Shown in pieces: positions 34,901 to 46,756 of a stretch of 64,000 nucleotides of DNA. The position numbers were made by a program, and so were the translations under genes. Each line of letters opens with the position of its first letter. The first letter of the stretch is position 1. Below the pieces are notes generated by a model. It ran no database searches and was not told where the DNA came from. It saw only the letters and a list, made by a program, of their open reading frames with translations. The DNA is from Polytrichum commune (lineage: Eukaryota > Streptophyta > Polytrichopsida > Polytrichales > Polytrichaceae), in assembly GCA_950295325.1 (NCBI GenBank), contig OX485803.1:75531554-75595553 (forward strand), in the 5' to 3' direction.

Positions 34901-37436
34901 GGAGATGAAACCATGGGTTGAGTCCCAAACCTTGAGTTTATGAGAATTAATACAAAGCCATCCAAGTTCTCTTCATGTTTAAATTATCGTACACATGGAG
35001 TGTGTCGGGCTATCCAAAATTGGTTTTCTAGCTTGTTCTACTATGATGGGTGGGCCAAGCTAGCCTTGCATAGGTTGGTCCGGGAGTTAGGACAGTGGGT
35101 CCCATGCGCATACCCTATTTTAGATTCTAGAATTCTCTCACTTTTTTGTTTTTTTTTTGTTTTGTTTTGGGGGACACAAATTGAAAGTGAATTCAATTGC
35201 AAAAGGATAAGAGCAACCACCTTGAGTGAAAGCAAATGAGACGAGTTAGGAAGTACTGTTCATATGGGGCCTAACTTTCCAAATAACCACTAAATTGCTA
35301 CGAATAACAATAATATCTTTGACACACCAAACATTGTTAAACTCTTTAAGAACATCCTCATAAGCAATGTCCAATGATTTTCCAAATCCATGAGAGTCCG
35401 ATGCCACTCAAGTCTACCATACACAACTTGGTGTGTTCTCTCCACCGGCCATTGAAGAGCATTAAAAACAAGATCATTCTATTGTCACCAAATAATCCAC
35501 GGAAGGCCACTCCTCAAGAAGAACCAAATACGATTGGAAGGTTTTAGTGATTTGCTAAGTGGTTGATCAAAGTGGCATTGCATTGTTGAAAAATATTTCC
35601 GAGGGCCAAGGTTACCTTTTTTAGCAAAGAGTCATCAAATGATGTTAGCCGCACAACACCACACTTGTTGAGCCAAAGGGGCAAATGAAGAATTTGTACT
35701 CCACTGACTCCACAACTAGCGAGCCACAATGGGGGCAACTCTTATCAATATCTATTGAGATTTGTTTGCACCATCCGTTCACCGCCATTGTCTTCTGAAC
35801 GATTGACCAAAGGAAGGGCACCTCCTTCTATGCCTTGTGCTTATGCCAAATGATCCTCCAATTCAGAAAGGTGGAGGAAGGACTCTTGTTTTGCCATTTG
35901 TTGGCGATTGGCTTTTTAAGAATATTTTGAGTAGTGATCTACTTCCTCTCAAACTTGGCCACATATGCCACGAAGGGAGTAATCTCAAGCCACCACCACC
36001 TTGCGAGGTCAAAGAAAAGTTGATCCAATTTTCCAAAGAATAAATCGATTTGGGTTTGACCACTACCATGTGAAAGTGTGTCCACCCTAACATGTGTCAT
36101 CCAACCTGTGAAAGTTGTGAGGGTTTTTGCATCCCTAGCATACGCTTTAACTTCACTAAGGGTAAAGTATTGTGACCCAAAAATAGATTTAGGAGAAATA
36201 CCCATCAACTCAATACTAAAATGGACCAATCCCAACCTACATTCCTTAACATTGCATGCAATAACCACCCATTCCGGCAACTTGTCCTCTTGATGTTTGT
36301 ACAAACCAACCCATTCATGCGAAGTGGGATGCATTTCTTGTTGATTGAGCATCCTAGCATGAAATGAACCATAGTGATCCAATAATTTCACCCAAAAGTC
36401 GTGATAAACATCTGCAAGGAAATTTTGATATGCGCTTCTTCCATTCTATAAATTCATTCCTCCTGGGATCCCAAATATCATGGAATTTTCTCAATCCCTT
36501 ACTATAGAGTACAAAACCCCTGTCTATAGTAATGCCAACGTACAACTTTTGATATTCACTTTGCCACCAAAGGTTAAGTTGTAAAATGTCCTCCGAACAA
36601 GACATAGAAAGGAAGGTCACCTTGCGTGCCATCATCTTCCATGACTTCTATCAAAGTTTTGTACATTTATATAGGGTCCAATGTACAATGAGCTTACGAG
36701 CGCTTAATATAGATATTTCTCATAGTAGGATCAATCCCGTGGTTTTGTCACTTTTTGAGGGTCTTTAAGGAACACTCATTATGAGCATGGAAATTGTTAT
36801 TTTAGTGACCCCATATTAGTATAGTGAGTTGTAATTGGGATGAACACTGAGCAACAAACCTACTTGAACACATGTTATTACCGCACCTCCATGGTTTAGG
36901 GTTTGGGAGACAAAATCATGGCTAGAGCTTTGGTATGTTTAGGTAGACTTATTCACCAAGACTCACGTGAAAAAATTGAACTATTCTATAATTTGGAACA
37001 TCTCATTTTGATCCAAGTTGGCTCCAAAAATGACAACATATTAGAGTTATCCTTAAAGTCCCTCAAAGCAGGATGAAACTGTGGGTTCAATCCTTCTTTG
37101 AAAAACTCTTGAAAAGCTTGTTGGCTCAACATGAATCGGAGCCTCTTTACAAAGTTGGGTGAAATTTTTGGGACCTCCTCTTTACACCTCTCAAATTTTG
37201 AGAGAAAATTTTAAGATCTAATATAAGGTATGTGCATGGGACTTATTGTCCTAAATTCTAGATCAACCTATGCAAAGCTAGCTTGGCCCACCCATCCTAG
37301 TACGACACGCAAGAAAGACGATTTTAAATAACATGACACCATTCTTTATGTATGGTAATCTAAGCATCAACAAAACTTGGGTGACTTTGTGTTAATTCTC
37401 ATAAACTCAGGGTCTGGGACTAAACCCATGGTTTCA
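34901..37436. repeat. ~2.5-kb unit bounded by ~200-bp inverted repeats
   Basis: The left arm (about 34901-35115, GATGAAACCATGGGTTGAGT...) and right arm (about 37222-37436) are inverse copies. They share GAGTTTATGAGAATTAA and GATGGGTGGGCCAAGCTAG, and I estimate 75-80% identity by eye. The unit encloses a LINE remnant. It could be a TIR element or a foldback arrangement of two retroelement ends. Confidence 0.6.
35540..36770 (-). pseudogene. LINE-type retroelement remnant (post-RT region and zf-RVT)
   Basis: Minus-strand frames with stops and shifts show LRKFHDIWDPRRNEFIEW (36354-36635), then LYKHQEDKLPEWVVIACN (35939-36391). Near 35640-35800 follow VPFLWSIVQ and SCPHCG...EYKFFICPFG. The order matches the zinc-binding zf-RVT region that follows reverse transcriptase in plant LINEs. 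The reverse transcriptase core itself is not recognisable, and no intact frame remains. Confidence 0.55.
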
Positions 37437-37746
37437 TCTATGATTCTTCATGAATAACTCTATCATATTATGAAATGGAGCTTGAATGAAATGGTCCTCA
37501 ACTTACCGGAGTCCCTTCTTCCAAAACGGATGAGCTTACCTAGACGCCACGAAGCTAGAGCCCAAAGCCATGAAGGTGAAATATCTGTGGGAAAAATGGA
37601 CATAAGCAGGTGCTTGCAGGTTGGTAGGTAAGTTGGATAGGGAAAGGAGGACAAATGGAGCCAAATATAGACATGGGACCGCACCTCCACATTAATCCTT
37701 TTTATTATTTTAATCTCTTTTCCTCTTCGATTCTCTCCTTGATATG

Positions 37747-37780
37747 TCTTCATCTTCTTCTTCTTCTTCTTCTTCTTCTC
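37747..37780 (+). repeat. (TTC)n microsatellite
   Basis: About ten TTC triplets upstream of the COI1-like gene. The minus-strand Lys and Arg runs in overlapping frames come from it. Confidence 0.9.
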
Positions 37781-37802
37781 GATCCGGCCCAGTCCCGCCA
37801 AT

Positions 37803-38252
37803 GCTCCTCTTCACATGCCTGACATCCTAATAAGTATGAAACCATTCGCAAATCAGTTGCACATGTGCCTTCAAGTAGGCCCATCCTAAATAGTTTTTGG
37901 GATAATCTTTCAGTGGTACCAGACATTAAAATTGCCGGGAGGAACATTTTGACCCCAGAAGTGTGGAGTGGGGAGAGTTGGGAGATTGGAGATCAGTTGG
38001 GGTTTGGGTTTCCTGGAGGAGTCCCAGGCAAGTTCGGGATGTGTGCGGTTGGTGATGTCTTGATGCGTCAGTGGGCGGTAGCTAGATTCGCAACATTTGG
38101 TCCTCAAGTGGAGAGAGTCGAGAATTGAGAGATTCTGGAGTTGGAGTTTGGGGTTTTCCTGGAGCATCTGGCGAGGTTAAGGGATTCGAGGAGAAATTTC
38201 GGAGAGGCATTTCCAACAGTTTTTCTCGCTGTGGCTCTGGCAAGACTCTCAC

Positions 38253-38288
<36 letters not shown>

Positions 38289-38554
38289 TTGAGGTTTCCC
38301 GGAGGTTTGGGTTGAATGTGGTATATTGGGATGTGTCCGGAGATGTGAAAGATGCGGGGGAAATGTTGAATTCAGGGAACCTGGACATGGGCATAGAGAG
38401 GAAGAGGAGGAGGAGGAGGAGGAAAGGTTTTCCTCTCGCTATGCTGTTGTCCTCTCACCATTAGATCCGAAGAGCACGGCCAAGGATTGCAGGATTACAG
38501 GTTTACAGGTTTACAGGTTTTTTCGCACTTGGAGGGTAGGGAAGGGGAGCGGTG
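37803..38554 (+). promoter_or_regulatory. probable promoter/5' leader of the COI1-like gene
   Basis: No competing gene is seen. The stretch holds an (AG)n run at 38255-38286 and a (GAG)n run at 38405-38423, both common in plant 5' leaders. Short upstream frames (for example 38326-38583) overlap the start codon. The transcription start cannot be read from sequence. Confidence 0.45.
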
Positions 38555-41500
38555 ATGGAGGGGTCGAGGCGGAGGGGACCTAGCATAGGAGGGGGATTAG
38601 CATGCGTGTTGTCAGATGAGGCATTAGCATGCGTGTTGAAGTATGTGGAGAGTCCTGTGGACAGGGCATCGGTGTCGATGGTATGTCAGCAATGGCGGAG
38701 GGTGGATGGCACCACCAGGAAGTCGGTAACCATCGCTAACATGTATGCCGTGAGCCCCTCGGGGCTAACCCGGCGGTTCAAGCGCCTGGAATGCATCAAG
38801 CTCAAGGGCAAGCCGCGGGCCGCGGAGTATGATCTCCTGGTGCAGGACTGGGGTGGTTACGCGGAGCCATGGCTGCGGGAGCTGGGGCGAACATACGCTG
38901 GCCTGCACACTTTGCGGCTACGACGGGTGCAGTTGTACGATAGTGACTTGGAGTTGGTGGCAAACTCCCCCTTCAGCTCCGTCTTGCAAATTCTGCACTT
39001 GCACAAGTGTGCGGGATTCTCCACTCTGGGCCTCGTCCCCATTGCTCGCTCTTGCCGGTGAGTGACCGCCATTTCCATCCTCCCCCTTTTGGATGCCTCC
39101 ACTAGTTAGCCTCATCTGTAAGGAGAGTTCTTAGATCACTCAGTTAGGCAGGTCCATGTTGCATTGGTATGGTTGGGTCCCCTATGATTCGTTAGTACCT
39201 GTATCCCTCTCCCATGGTAGAAAGAAAGTTCTATCAAAAGGAAGGGAAAATAAGCGATCCACTTTATGACAGAAGTAAGGTGTTCCCTCGCCACATGGCT
39301 AAAGTCCAAACTTGTGAGTGCATTAGTGCAGAAGAGAAAGTCCTCTTGAAGAAGGATGTTCTCTTATATATGCACTACCCTGGGCCTCCTCCATTTGTTC
39401 GCTCTTGCCGGTGAGTGGGCGCTGAATCTACCCTTCTTTTCTCCTCCACTTAGCCTCATCTGTGAGGAAGTTCTTAGATCACTCAGCTAGACAGTTCCGT
39501 GTTGCATTGGTATGGTGGGTTTCCTGGAAAATGAAGGGACGATTCTTAGATCACTTAAGTGGTCAGTTCCATTGCAAATATGAGGGGAGTTCTGGGATCA
39601 CTCAGCAGGACAGTTCCATGTTGCATTGGTACAGTTGGGTCCCCTCAAAATGAAGGGAAATTTCTTAGATCACGCAGTTGTACAATCCATGTGCACACAC
39701 TAAGAGAGTTCTTCGATCTCTGAGTTCCATGTTGCAATGGTATGGTTGGGCATAAGTACCCCTCTCCCATGCCAAAAAGATTTAGGAAAGGAAAGGAAAA
39801 CATGGGATTTACGGCATTACAAAAGTGTAGTATTCCCCAGCCACATGGCCCAAGTGCAAAGGAGAAGTCCTCTCGAAGGTAGGATGCCTTCATGACTTCT
39901 TGAAGATGGGCAACTAGAAGAGGAGAAAAACCAATCTCCTATTGGTCATCAGTTTATTTAACTATGTGAATCATTGGGAGGAAGTGCAAGTTACAAGCCA
40001 AAGATAAGTGTGCGAGGAAAGACTCCGCACTCAGGCGGTGGGGTGGGGTAGGGGGAGCGGGGTATGCAAGCACAATTCCTGAGGACCTTCTTGCAATCCA
40101 GATCCTGCACAGAATACAGCAGCTGGATTGTACGAAGGTTGTAAGAATTTGTGTGTGATGAAGGGCTTCGTCCCAGTTTGTGTTGTTAAGAACAAAACCA
40201 TAAGACACATGCTTGTAAGTATGGATGTTCAAACAACTCTTACAGATAAAGGTAATCAGTAACCAATAAAATGAGAATAAAGAGAGATGATTAATCTAAA
40301 GCTTTTATGTGTGCACACAACTGCTTTCCATTCCTAAAGCATGTAAGTGTTGCGGGGATTAACCTACATGGGAGTCATTCCCCACAATTATTATGGTGTC
40401 TACTTATTATTACCTAACCCTTTGGCACTTCTCCAGATTGTTGAAGGTGCTGAGCATAGATGATAGCGATGTAGAAGACAAAGGCGGGGACTGGCTGCAG
40501 GCTCTGGCTCAAAACAACTCGGTTCTGGAAGTTCTGAACTTTGCTATTCTGGGTCTAGAGGACATTGACATCAATGATATGGCTTTGCTGGTGGAGAAGT
40601 GCAAGTCACTAGTTTCTCTGAAAGTGGGTGAGGTTGAAATGGTGGACATGGTTGGTGTTTTGAGCAAAGCACATTCTCTCAGAGAACTTGGTGCAGGATC
40701 TTGCAATGAGCTTGGGGATGAGGAGAGCGGGATGACTGTAACCATCTCATTGCCATCACAATTGACAGCATTGTCAGGTCTATGGGCCATGGGTGATGTT
40801 GGTTTGACAATGGTCATGCCGATTGCGCCAAATCTGAGAAAGCTGGACCTGAAGTTTACCCTTCTGAGCAGCAAGGGTCATTGCCAGCTTCTCAGTCATT
40901 GTCATGCTCTTCAAGAATTGCAGGTACAGTCCATTAAGCAAGTGATACTAGAATTACTGTAGTTGCCCAATGTGTGCCTCTATCTTGGATTAGAGTTCAC
41001 AATTGTGTCCTGCAGAAATCCTTAGCTAGAACTTAGGAAGTGATTGTGGGTGACATTTTCTGCAGAAGCCTTTTCCATGGCTTGGAGGCGAAAAAATAAC
41101 AGGAAGTTTGTGGTTGATGGGCAGGTACGAAATATTTTAGGGGATGAGGGTATGGAAGTTGTAGGCAAGGTGTGCAAGGGCTTGACACGCTTGAGAGTTG
41201 AGCATGATGAAGCTGGATTTATTACACAGAGAGGTGTGGTGGCTGTGGTGCAAGGGTGTGGCCTGCTGCAGCAGCTGATCTTGTATGTCTCGGACATCAG
41301 CAATGCTGCCCTGGCAATGGTGGGGCAAGGATGCACACATTTGACGGATTTCCGACTTGTTCTGGAGTCAGTTGTAAGGCATGTTGTGGATTTGCCTCTG
41401 GACGATGGCATGAAGCTGTTGCTCAAGGGCTGTATAAACATGACACGGCTTGCTGTATATTTGCGACATGGGGGCTTGACTGACAAAGGATTGGGTTACA

Positions 41501-41925
41501 TTGGTGAATTCGGTAAACAATTGAAGTGGTTGCTGTTAGGATGCGCAGGCGAAAGTGATCTCGGTCTGGCCAAGCTGTCATGTGGGTCTCAGAAAATAGA
41601 ACGGCTGGAAATTCGCGACTGCCCGTTTGGAGAAGCAGGACTTGCAGCAGCAGTTGTGGAAATGAGAGCTCTCAAGTATTTGTGGGTGCAAGGCCATCGA
41701 GCATCTGAAGCAGGGGGGCACCTGATGGCTTTGTCCAAACCATACCTTAACATAGAGATTTGTCCTTCATCAGCAGGGCAACCAGGGCAGCTGATTGCAT
41801 ACTATTCTCTAGCAGGGCCTCGTAGTGATGGCCCTCCAGGATTGAAGGTGCTTGTCTCAAACCCAGACAACCACTACCTGGACGTACATCCATCTATGTT
41901 TACAGATTTTCCAGCTTCTGAATGA
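38555..41925 (+). CDS. COI1: COI1-like F-box/LRR jasmonate co-receptor, three exons, intact
   Basis: COI1 is the F-box subunit of an SCF ubiquitin ligase in the nucleus. It binds a jasmonate ligand together with JAZ repressors and sends them to the proteasome. Exons 38555-39057, 40437-40923 and 41125-41925 have GT/AG borders and join in frame to 596 residues (Arabidopsis COI1 has 592). The N-terminal F-box region holds SMVCQQWRRVD. Leucine-rich repeats follow, with signature blocks KGKPRAAEYDL, LAQNNSVLEVLNF, SLVSLKVGE, TDFRLVLE, RHGGLTDKGLGYIG, KYLWVQGHRAS and IAYYSLAGPRSD. Residues equivalent to Arabidopsis R85, L91, R348, Y386, R409, Y444, L469, R496 and W519 are kept. F89 is Tyr, A384 is Ile and K492 is Arg. 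Exon 1 is GC-rich. Start at the ATG (38555), not the preceding GTG. An ancestral COI1/TIR1-like relative is unlikely given the COI1-specific blocks. Confidence 0.95.
39025..39780 (+). repeat. tandem repeats in COI1 intron 1, including a second splice donor
   Basis: The end of exon 1 with its donor (CGCTCTTGCCG then GTGAGTG, 39047-39064) recurs at 39400-39417 with the same upstream CTGGGCCTC. Around it, about six diverged copies of TTCTTAGATCACTCAG...CATGTTGCATTGGTATGG fill the intron to ~39750. CCCTCTCCCATG and a CACATGGC..AGTCC block are also duplicated. Confidence 0.85.
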
Positions 41926-42194
41926 CTGAGTGATGCTAACCCAGGGATGTGTTCTCTGATGTCAATACGTTGTCAACTTTCTGGTTGCAGTTGATTGCAC
42001 TGCAGAGGTGAATGACACTTTTAACAGCCCTCATCAGGAGGCAGTGCATGGGAATGTGTCATTGATGATGCACAAGATTCTATCCTGAATCCCAGATTGG
42101 ATGTTTCCTTTTTTAAAAAAAAATCCAACATGAAGCTCTCTTCCTAGACATTTCATTGTGATGTAAATTATTTGAACAATTTGTTGTTGGATGA

Positions 42195-42200
42195 AATAAA
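42195..42200 (+). terminator. probable polyadenylation signal of the COI1-like gene
   Basis: AATAAA lies 270 bp after the stop codon, in a T-rich 3' stretch. Confidence 0.45.
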
Positions 42201-44504
42201 AGTCTGGAGGGGAGCTGCATTTCCTGAATTAGTGTGAATTTATTCATATATACTTGTTAATGTATTCTGGTTTTTCTACTTGTAACTAACAACGTATAAG
42301 TGCAGCCTGCCCAGTCCCAGGAACGAGCCTCCTCCAAACAGCTTACCAAAATTCCATCACTTTCCAGATAATAATCTCATCAACTGAACCGTGCCTGGGG
42401 CTTCCAAGGGGCAGGCAGATGGACTCACGCTGCTCCTAAATTTTGTATCACAGTTGTAGGTTGAATTGGTAGTTATCTGTTCAGGAACACTTGTAATGAG
42501 GAGTAGTTGATGAGTGTCAAATTAGCAGTCTGTACATTGCTGCATCAGTAAGGTAGAATAGGTAAAGTAGCAGTTCTGACATAAAGCTTTTTTGTTCTGC
42601 AATATGGACAGACGGATAATTTTTTGTTCAATTTATTTTTCTTGTTTGTCAGGAATCTAGTGGGAACATTTGTATATTGTTTGAAATGTAGTCTAATTTT
42701 CTAGATAGCAGTGTGTTACTGGACCTTGCGATTATGACACTGATTATCTTGAATTTAGGTAATTGACATAGATCATACACATGTAAGATGACACTTGGGA
42801 TGGGCAAAGATTGATATTATCCAGAATGAAGTTGTATCTCCTTGCAACTCTTATCTGACCAAGAATACCTCAATGTTGGAAGATGTTACCTGAAGAAGCT
42901 TCTTTGCTGAAGTTTTTCAGGGCCTACAATTGACTTTGTGGGCTTTCCAGTGTTGATTGCTTGGGAATGTTTGATCACTGTTAGTACGTATCTCTACTAG
43001 TTTGGGCCTGTGCTGTTCCGGCTATTACACCTGTGCCATTGATGGTCGCTTGTTTTTGGAACTTTGGAACAGGAACTTACTGTTTTAAAGTTCCAAAATG
43101 TATAGGTAGTATGTTAATCTGACAGCGGGCACTGGGCATTTCATGGTTGAAGTGAAAGGACGTCTCAGTAATTGTACTGCATGCAAGGGTGGAGCAATGT
43201 GGTAGTCAGTCTTGAGCAGTGGTGAATCTTCACAGTATGTGCATTGTGATAGCACTTCTATCATAAATATGATTGCCAGGCTGAAGTAGGTCCTGATAAT
43301 ATTTTGTTAAATAAATGTTAAGATGCAAAATATACCAAACCTCCGTTTCAATAACTGTCGTTTAGATGAACTAAAAGTAAGGGGCTGACTCATTCTCCAA
43401 TAAAGGTCGAAAGAGGAAAAAATAAAAATTTAAGCTCTCTTTCTTAATCCTTAAGTAAAGAGGGCCTTTGGAGAAAAAGCGAGCACGGGGGGCTGCGCTT
43501 TTCTTTTATGAGCCTTTAGTGATTTGCTTTATTGAGGCTGCCAAGGAGGGCCTTCCTGAATTGTAATTTCTTTTGGAAAGCTCCCACTAAAATAAGAATT
43601 TCCCCAGTGAAGGTGCTTGTAACTTATTCACAAGAAGTGTCATTAGAAAGGTTATGACAGTGACATGAAATGCCATGTAAAACTAAATACAATATCTTAG
43701 TGTAGTGCTATCATGAGTACTTCCAAAATTCTATCAGTTGTAGTCTTGTTTCCAGGTTTTTGTAGATCTCAATTAGCATCCTGTTGATTCCGGAAACCCT
43801 TCTTTTGTGTGGCAACCTTTGTTGTTGCATTATGGTAAGATTCATCCTGCAGAACAAGTTGTGTGGGTGCATAAATCTTCCATGTATCAATTGAAAATCT
43901 GAATAACCTCAAAATCTGAACCTAGCACTGCAAAATACTTCAGACTAGAGAAAAGTCAAGAAGGATGTATACATTCTGGAGTTCTTCAGGGTGCAGCTGC
44001 CAAATGTATGACATGTCTTAGATATCAGAGCAGATTTGACTGACATGTGTGCACTGCAACATGATTTCATACAACAAGGCCATTGACAATCAAAGCAGTG
44101 GCTCTCACCAATATACTTACAGTAAGTTGATCGCAACACCAATATGGTAAATACTGTGGGCCACACTACTGAACTTATTCACACACTATAAACCTTGAGG
44201 ACACTAATGTGGGTGTACACTATTTATCAACTCATAATATCAGCTATGTTGGAGGTTACAATAATTCATTTGGATTGAAAACAATGTCCATTTGAAAGAC
44301 TTCCAACCTAGAGGAAGGAGGTGGGTATATCACGAGGACATGACAAGTGTAACTAGAGTTACACATTATTTCATGCACAATGATGTATACTGTGGTTCAC
44401 ACTAAATGGTTTCCTATAGAGTTGGTCACACTTTGCATCTACCCACACTATTTAACATGGGCTATGTATGCCAATTCAATATATATATATATTAAGTGGT
44501 ACTA
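42201..44504. other. no supported gene
   Basis: Intergenic sequence downstream of COI1. The longest frame (43945-44166, minus, Cys-rich) has no recognisable motif. I see no element ends before the MITE at 44505. Confidence 0.5.
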
Positions 44505-44721
44505 CACTATATATGATGTCTAGTGTCACTTGCTATTTGGAGTTACACAATGCTATAACTATTTATTGTATGTCTCAATTTTTACCAATAAAGGTCATAT
44601 TGGTTGTTTGGTCATTATAGAACATTGGCATCTTTACTTGGTAAAGAATTACATTCACAGTATAAAGATATAGCATTGTGTAACTCCAAATAGCAAGTGA
44701 CACTAAATATCATATTTAGTG
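44505..44721. mobile_element. palindromic MITE, family G (CACTA..TA flanks)
   Basis: 217 bp, flanked by TA. The arms share TCACTTGCTATTTGGAGTTA and extend ~70 bp, so the whole unit is close to a hairpin. The outermost ~21 bp resemble those of family D. A second copy is at 55984-56199. Confidence 0.82.
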
Positions 44722-45279
44722 TAGTTTTGGACTTGCATATTGATGACAACATCATCTTGAACCAAATGAGTTAATATAAAGCATTTTAGTTTCATATTAT
44801 TCTTGAGGTTCCATAGAGGTTCCACATTATTCTTGTTTTTGAGGTTGCAATATTGCACAAAATCCTAAGCATTGACCTAACCTGCTTAGATTTTTCATAC
44901 ACTCTAACCTCCCTAATATCATGCCTATGGCAACCATCCCATATTTAGGTATTTATGGACAACTTGGGTGAAATCTCGATTAAAATTGTTGAAAATATGT
45001 ATCAAATTGCTCCATTTCTACATCGTTCTAGAAGAATGAATTATGACCTTGAGCTACATGTATAGTGGTCAATCCTTGACGAGTGGTGTGATGAAGAATC
45101 TTGTTTATTGAGGCAAACAAACCTCTTAAAACATTTACATCTCATGCAATTTTGGCATTCAAAGACTTATGCATTTCCTCAAGAAAACAAATTCCAGTCT
45201 TCAATCTTTATTCCAACTACAACTTATAATAATCATATTGTGCATCTATTGTCTATTGCTCCTTTAATGCACTCTTCAA

Positions 45280-46245
45280 TTTTATTTTTTCACACTAGTT
45301 CCATATCTACAACATTTGCAGCATCCAACATAGTGATTGCACATTCTGCAATTTTTAGTGTTAAGAAGTGGGTTGTTTGGTCTTGCCTCTTGCCTCGCTT
45401 TGTGTATACTACACTTGAGCAATAGATGTACTCTATAAGTAATAGACCCTTTGTCCAATATTTTGTCCAACAATCCTTGTACAATGAATTCATTGGACGC
45501 TCTTCCCTTTCTTGAAGGCACCCACCAATGCACTCTAAATTGACCATACAGTGGAGAGGTTTTTTCGTGGTCCACAATGGTTAATGCCCTTGCCAGCTAT
45601 ACATGGCCATCTTTGTTATCTAGCCTCACAAACAAAATTGCCCACTAGGATATCTCTCCATGAATTGAAGACAAGATCATATTTGTCTTCTACTCATTCA
45701 CAATAATCAACCTTCTCCTCGTCCTCAAGTGTCCTATCTTTCTCTCCAATCACTATGTCAATCCCAATTGTAGCATGGAGCCTTCTTCAATATGTGGCAT
45801 GCCAAAAACTCTCTATCAATGTTGCAAGTTGTGATGGGATGGGTCTCTTTAACTCTTCTAGGATGCATTTCGAGTAGTCTACATAGCATGTCATGGCTTG
45901 AGCATACAATTCATTTGTGGTCATTCCCACCTCCCAAATTTCTATATATTTCTCTATGCCTTTCACGATGAACACATGCTTTGTGGTGGCATTTGACGCT
46001 CTTGCATCATCTTTCTCAAGGTTTTTGCATTGGGATTACTCCTTCATCGCCCCATATGAATTTATAGGGCACATGTATGGGATCCTCAAGTGGGAGCGGT
46101 GGCATGGCCTCCCCATTTTCTTGCCACATTCTAATGGACGTCCTTGCAGGCAACCATGTGTTGTCAATTGTTTTATTTTTGAATTTTGTGACTAGCCATC
46201 CATTGTCATTGACATAAAACTTGAATAAATGCTTGGACCCCAAAC
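45280..46245 (-). pseudogene. unrecognised decayed coding sequence
   Basis: Minus-strand frames 46243-46016, 45975-45787 and 45575-45282 look like one broken gene. They read with protein-like composition (VNDNGWLVTKFKNKTIDNTW; EVGMTTNELYAQAMTCYVDY; TIVDHEKTSPLYGQFRVHWW) and are separated by stops and shifts. I recognise no domain. It may be the product of an unknown plant transposon, since a copia fragment follows at once on the other strand. Confidence 0.35.
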
Positions 46246-46423
46246 CTGTTAGTGCGAGAAGTTTTTGTTGTCTTTTGCTGTGTTGTCGAGTTGCAAATAC
46301 AAATTCTTAAGGAGTTCCACTTCCTGACACCATTTGACCCCCCCTCACATGGTTGTGTTGTTGATGTGTTCCTTGTGTTAGAATTTATGTCATTGAGGGT
46401 ACCCCATGAGGATCACATCTATG

Positions 46424-46756
46424 GGCAGTGCAAGCTATTTCGTGACTTTCATTGACGATTTCTCAAGGAAGGTGTGATTGTATGCGTTGAAGTCCAAAGG
46501 ATAGTGTTTTGAGAAATTCAAGGAGTTCAAGGCACTTGTAGAGATGCAATCCGAACACAAAATCAAGAGATTTCAATTGGACAATGGTGGGGAATACATT
46601 TCCAAGGCATTTGAGCGGTTTTTGAAGGATCGTGGCATTGAGAAGCAAACGTCTACCCCGTATAGACATCAACAAAATGTAGTGGCGAGGTGTGCGAATC
46701 GCACCATCATGGATGTAGTTAGGTTTTTTCGCATGACTGAAATAACCAAAACCTAA
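46424..46756 (+). pseudogene. Ty1/copia integrase-core fragment
   Basis: The frame reads YFVTFIDDFSRK, two stops, then KIKRFQLDNGGEYISKAFER, then TPYRHQQN...ANRTIMDV. This is the copia integrase core: the Asp in LDNGGEY is kept. The catalytic Glu of the usual GVAERKNR block is replaced (VVARCANR). There is no RT, gag or LTR in reach, so this is an isolated fragment. Confidence 0.82.

Noticed and set aside
37463..37947. Frames with Lys/Arg runs
   Set aside because: Produced by the (TTC)n microsatellite read on the minus strand.
40509..41486. Minus-strand frames of 121 and 154 residues
   Set aside because: Antisense shadows of COI1 exons 2 and 3.
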